Source: Magnetofaba australis IT-1 (GTDB taxonomy: Bacteria > Pseudomonadota > Magnetococcia > Magnetococcales > Magnetococcaceae). Taken from it: DNA of 64,000 bases. Shown here piece by piece: positions 60,939-64,000 of the stretch. The first letter of the stretch is position 1; each line of letters starts with the position of its first letter. Location of the stretch: positions 658,958 through 722,957 of the forward strand of contig NZ_LVJN01000018.1 of the NCBI RefSeq assembly GCF_002109495.1. Reading direction: 5' to 3'. The position numbers and the translations under genes were made by a program. The notes under the pieces are model-generated. The model was given only the letters and a program-made list of their open reading frames with translations, had not been told where the DNA came from and did no database searches.

Positions 60939-61346
60939 TTACCCCTCGTGGCGCTTGCACAAGGGACGGTCATCCGGGGTCTCCACCGCCTGCACGATGG
61001 CCTCCACCAGCGTCTGAATCTCCGGCAAGTCCAATGCGGCGTTGAGCTTCTGCATCAACGCCACCTCCACCGGGGCGAAACTGCGGCGTCCATCGCCCAA
61101 CGTCACCCAGATGCCGCTCACCGCAAAGCTCTCGGCGTCTTCACTGGTGACCAAACTTTCCGTCTCATCCATCAGTTGGTCATAGCGCGCCTCCACCGCG
61201 TCAAGCAGGGCGTCGTCGATCTCTTCGCTCACCTCCACCAGATGCCCCAATTCGTCGGATTTGGCTGACGCTACGACCCCTTTTTCGCGCAAAAACATTA
61301 TAAATTGAGCTTGAATATCTTCATGAAAGAACATGTATTCATACAT
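60939..61346 (-). CDS. Hypothetical protein (acidic, cytoplasmic)
   Basis: 135 residues from 'MYEYMFFHEDIQ', acidic, with 'KSDELGHLVEVSEEIDDALL' and a C-terminal 'TPDDRPLCKRHEG'. It has the size and tone of small proteins that accompany sulfur/redox genes but I recognise no family. Upstream of the rhodanese, same strand. Confidence 0.7.
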   Translation of the reverse strand: MYEYMFFHEDIQAQFIMFLREKGVVASAKSDELGHLVEVSEEIDDALLDAVEARYDQLMDETESLVTSEDAESFAVSGIWVTLGDGRRSFAPVEVALMQKLNAALDLPEIQTLVEAIVQAVETPDDRPLCKRHEG

Positions 61347-61710
61347 CGGTGCGACCTTGTTAGCGAGAGGTTGTCCAGGGCGTGGCGCAAAACCTGCGCC
61401 CGCCACAGCGCCACAGCATGGGCAGGCGCCCAGGTATTGTCAATTGCCTTGCGTTATCAGATCAATAGCCAAGCGCCACGCGCGCGATATAGTCGCTTGA
61501 ATTCAGAATGACTCACATCCAAACACTCAAATGTTTGCGTGACATAGGCCCGTCATGCGCTGACTATTGGCCGCCGACTGGTCGGCGGCGGGGTCTGGGG
61601 GCTTTGCCCCCAGCGGGTGTAATGGAATGGTCCGCTCCGCTACCCAAACGGCCTCGCAATGGGCCAAGATGGTGGTGTGTTTTTCCATCTCAACGGAGTC
61701 GGAGCGGACC

Positions 61711-62752
61711 ATGAGCAATCATATCGAAAACGGACAGGTACGGGTACTGGGTATTGATCTGGGCAAGAGCGTGTTTCAGTTGCATGGCGTCGATGCGCGC
61801 GGCAAGAGCGTTCTGAAACAGCGCTTGAAACGAGATAAGTTACTGGAGTTCATGGCGCAACTGCCGCCGTGCCTGGTGGGGATGGAAGCCAGTAGCGGCG
61901 CCCACCATTGGGCGCGGAAATTTCAGGGATATGGGCATGAGACGCGTCTGATGGCGCCGCAATATGTGAAGCCCTACGTCAAGCGGCAAGAACGACAGCG
62001 TGGACGCCGAAGCGATTTGCGAAGCGGTCCAGCGTCCGAATATGCGTTTTGTGGGGATCAAAAGCGTTGCCCAGCAAGAGATTTTGGCGTTGCATCGGGT
62101 GCGCAGTCTGGCGGTGAAGAACCGCACGGCGTTGGTGAACCAGATTCGCGGACTGCTTGCCGAGTATGGGATTGTCTTTCCCAAGAGCATCAAACAGGCG
62201 CGGCGGGCGATTGTGCTGATTTTGAGTGATGAGAGCTCGGAAATGAGCGCCAATTTTCGCGTAATTCTGGAGGATGAGCGCGATGAGCTGGCGCATTTGG
62301 ATGAGCGCATCGGCAAATATGAGCGTGAGATTGAGGCGCTGGCCAAGGCGGAGCCGCAGTGTCGATTGCTGATGACGATCCCGGGAGTGGGGCCAATCAC
62401 GGCGACGGCGCTGTTGGCGTCGGTGGGGGATGTGCGGGCGTTTAAGAATGGCCGAGAGCTGTCGGCGTGGATAGGGTTGGTTCCCAATCAGCACTCCACA
62501 GGGGGCAAGGCGTGGCTGACGGGGATCAGCAAGCGTGGCAATGGTTATCTTCGCACCTTGTTGATTCATGGCGCGCGGGCGGTGTTGCGTGTAGCGGAGA
62601 AAAAGCCGGACCGCCGCAGCCGGTGGGTGGTGTCGGTGTCGGAACGCCGCGGCGCGAATAAAGCGGTGGTGGCGCTGGCCAACCGCATGGCGCGCAGCGC
62701 ATGGGCGATGCTGGTGAAGCAGGAGGCCTATCAGGTCAGAGCCACTGTGTAG
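61711..62752 (+). pseudogene. IS110 transposase, copy 2 (frameshifted)
   Basis: Same DEDD transposase as copy 1, inverted. Here the 'LVGMEASSGAHHW' junction is intact, but two bases (CA) are missing at about 61987 compared with copy 1, so after 'YVKPYVKRQ' the frame changes and is recovered in the frame running to 62752 ('DAEAICEAVQRPNMRFVGIK'). C-terminal residues differ slightly from copy 1. Confidence 0.9.
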
Positions 62753-63037
62753 AGAGAGTGCAATACAACTCTAAAAGAAAAACAGGCCGATAAGGAAAGA
62801 ACAAGAGATCCCACCAGCCAGGTTGCGAGAGAGAGTCGAGATTGATGGCGTGAAACGGCATAGCCCTGCGTGGCCAAAAACCTGTTCTGCCCAAGGGCCC
62901 ATAGAGGTCGAGGGTGTGTTGAGGAGGGCCACGCGCAAATTCCATCAGGGCCAGAGGGCGACAAGCCCCTCATCAACAGGCCGGATACATGGGCGCAACT
63001 AAGCCTCACACATCAATGGATATTTTCTCTTGCTGTG
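62753..63037 (+). ncRNA. Candidate IS1111-type guide (bridge/seek) RNA region, copy 2
   Basis: 3' non-coding end, highly conserved with copy 1 (e.g. 'caggccgataaggaaag', 'catagccctgcgtggcc', 'agggcgacaagcccctcatc'). No protein is encoded. Position matches the guide RNA of IS1111-group elements; structure was not computed. Confidence 0.4.
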
Positions 63038-63179
63038 GCGGAGCGGACCATACATGGGCAGAGCCCACGGTTTGGTGTTGACCTTGGGAGCTAGAGGGCA
63101 AAGCCCTCGATATCTTCACCCACCCATGTGTTCACTTTTGAATGCTAGCGTCTATTAGGAACACGCCCACCTGTAAAGT

Positions 63180-63416
63180 TCACGCCGCCAGCCACTTGAC
63201 CACATCGGCGGCGCTGGGCAGACCGCCCGCGTGGACCACCTGGCCATCCACCACCACGCCGGGAGTGGACATCACCCCATAGCCCATGATCTGCGCCATA
63301 TCGGTGACCTTCTCCAACTCGATCTCCACGCCGAGCTGCTGCGCCTGCTCGGTGATGATGCGCGCGGTGGTTTCGCAGTTCTTGCAGCCGGAACCCAACA
63401 CCTTGACCTGTTTCAT
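63180..63416 (-). CDS. Thioredoxin-like redox-active disulfide protein
   Basis: 78 residues from 'MKQVKVLGSGCKNCETTARI', with CxxC (C-K-N-C) and cis-Pro 'GVMSTPGVVVDGQVVHAGGL'. Matches the small 'redox-active disulfide protein 2' group that accompanies YraQ-type permeases. GGAG ribosome site immediately upstream. It follows the permease gene by 22 bases. Confidence 0.92.
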   Translation of the reverse strand: MKQVKVLGSGCKNCETTARIITEQAQQLGVEIELEKVTDMAQIMGYGVMSTPGVVVDGQVVHAGGLPSAADVVKWLAA

Positions 63417-63438
63417 CTCCGTTCTCCTTTCACGCGTC

Positions 63439-64000
63439 TCAGGCGAACAGCCCGTTAAATAGATAGCCCACCGCCACAAACGCCACGAACAGCCAGGCGA
63501 TAAACAGCGCAATCAGCGGCGGTTTGATCACTTTGCGCAGAATGATCATCTCCGGCAGGGAGATGGCCGCCACACTCATCATCAGCGCCAGCGCAGTGCC
63601 GATGGGAACCCCTTTGGCCAGCAGCGCCTCGGCCACCGGAATCACGCCGGTGGCGTTGGAGTAGAGCGGAATGCCGATCAACACCGCCAGCGGCGGCGCG
63701 AAGGGGTTATCGGGACCGGCGTATTCGATAAAGAAGGATTGCGGCGCATAGCCGTGCAGCAGCGCGCCCACGCCCACGCCGCCCAACACATAGGGCCAGA
63801 TGCGTCCGACGATCTCCCGCACCTGCGCGCCGGCGAACTGCAGGCGACCGCGCAAGCTGGCGTCCACTGCGGGCAGCGCCGCCTGCCCCATGCGGATCTT
63901 CCACACATACTCCTCCACATGGCGCTCCTGCTTGAGCGCGGCCATGGCCAGCCCGCCCAACAGCCCCACCGTGAGCCCGGTGACCACGTAGAGCCCGGCG
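63439..64000 (-). CDS. YraQ/DUF318-family permease (N-terminus off the window)
   Basis: The frame is open through the right edge ('AGLYVVTGLTVGLLGGLAMA'), so only the C-terminal 187 residues are seen. Several membrane helices and 'GIPLYSNATGVIPVAEALLA' and 'SVAAISLPEMIILRKVIKPP' are typical. With the thioredoxin-like gene it forms a common two-gene unit, often under ArsR-type control. Substrate unknown; metalloid or sulfur compounds have been suggested for relatives. Confidence 0.88.
   Translation of the reverse strand, partial: AGLYVVTGLTVGLLGGLAMAALKQERHVEEYVWKIRMGQAALPAVDASLRGRLQFAGAQVREIVGRIWPYVLGGVGVGALLHGYAPQSFFIEYAGPDNPFAPPLAVLIGIPLYSNATGVIPVAEALLAKGVPIGTALALMMSVAAISLPEMIILRKVIKPPLIALFIAWLFVAFVAVGYLFNGLFA

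Larger units (their letters stand above)
61624..63055 (+). mobile_element. IS110-family element (IS1111-like), copy 2
   Basis: 1432 bp, subterminal inverted repeats ATGGTCCGCTCCGC (61627-61640) and GCGGAGCGGACCAT (63038-63051). A third copy of the right-end motif (GGAGCGGACCAT, 61701-61712) overlaps the transposase ATG. The 5' non-coding end is about 87 bp and the 3' end about 303 bp, the IS1111 arrangement. Confidence 0.87.
61488..63155 (+). mobile_element. MITE-like repeat, copy M7, split by IS110 copy 2
   Basis: Left part 61488-61623: terminal repeat 'tatagtcgcttgaattcaga', 'gtttgcgtgacatag', palindromic block 'gccgccgactggtcggcggc', GC hairpin. Right part 63056-63155: 'gcccacggtttgg', hairpin block 'agggcaaagccct', 'gatatcttcacc', and terminal repeat 'cttttgaatgctagcgtcta'. 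Removing the IS restores a normal short copy. Confidence 0.78.

Overview
The window comes from a GC-rich, Gram-negative member of the Pseudomonadota with sulfur-oxidising traits. It has oxidative-type dsr genes (dsrEFH, dsrJOP, dsrN), a complete type II secretion operon, a proton-translocating transhydrogenase (pntAB) and dTDP-rhamnose genes. The mix reminds me of the Magnetococcales / 'Etaproteobacteria' lineage. That placement is recollection, not a test; a 16S or marker-gene search would settle it.

Layout. 1-7.3 kb: a DUF455 ferritin-like gene cut by the window edge, then a rightward run xseA, M23 peptidase, xseB, ispA, dxs, tlyA (DNA repair nuclease, isoprenoid precursor supply, rRNA methylation). 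7.3-9.9 kb: a response regulator-PAS-GGDEF-EAL protein and a YfcE-like phosphodiesterase, leftward. 10-21.5 kb: leftward gspC-D-E-F-G-H-I-J-K-L-M-N, the whole type II secretion apparatus except the prepilin peptidase. 21.6-27.8 kb: leftward mrp, dsrN, dsrEFH, dsrJOP; dsrA, dsrB, dsrC, dsrM, dsrK and dsrL are absent, so the pathway is split. 28-30.2 kb: a chemoreceptor with a c-type-heme Tll0287-like sensor. 30.2-31.6 kb: a gene-poor, AT-richer stretch. 32.2-35.2 kb: pntA-pntB. 35.7-37.8 kb: two adjacent exported proteins sharing a Cys-rich module, the second with two Lcl/DUF1566 domains. 37.8-39.4 kb: an HU-like protein, an orphan ParA and an ankyrin protein. 40-45 kb: rfbD, rfbC, trpD, trpG, trpE, then a tRNA-Ala(GGC) on the other strand. 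45.4-48.5 kb: a five-gene stressosome module (RsbR-, RsbS-, RsbT-, RsbX- and RsbU-like). 48.6-63.2 kb: two MFS transporters, a DUF389 protein, a RutE-type nitroreductase, polyphosphate:AMP phosphotransferase, an exported DsrE-family protein, a rhodanese and three IS elements. Right edge: a redox-active disulfide protein and a YraQ-type permease cut by the edge.

The strongest unexplained structure is a dispersed non-coding repeat. It has imperfect terminal inverted repeats starting TATAG, an internal palindromic block around 'gccgactggtcggc' and a hairpin block around 'gagggcaaagccctc'. It occurs seven times in 64 kb and looks like a MITE. Both IS110/IS1111 copies and the single IS3 copy sit inside members of it. 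The two IS110 copies are full length, carry different single frameshifts, have 14-bp subterminal inverted repeats, and have about 300 nt of conserved 3' non-coding sequence that could encode a guide (bridge/seek) RNA. A second repeat family, arrays of short GC hairpins, occurs three times.
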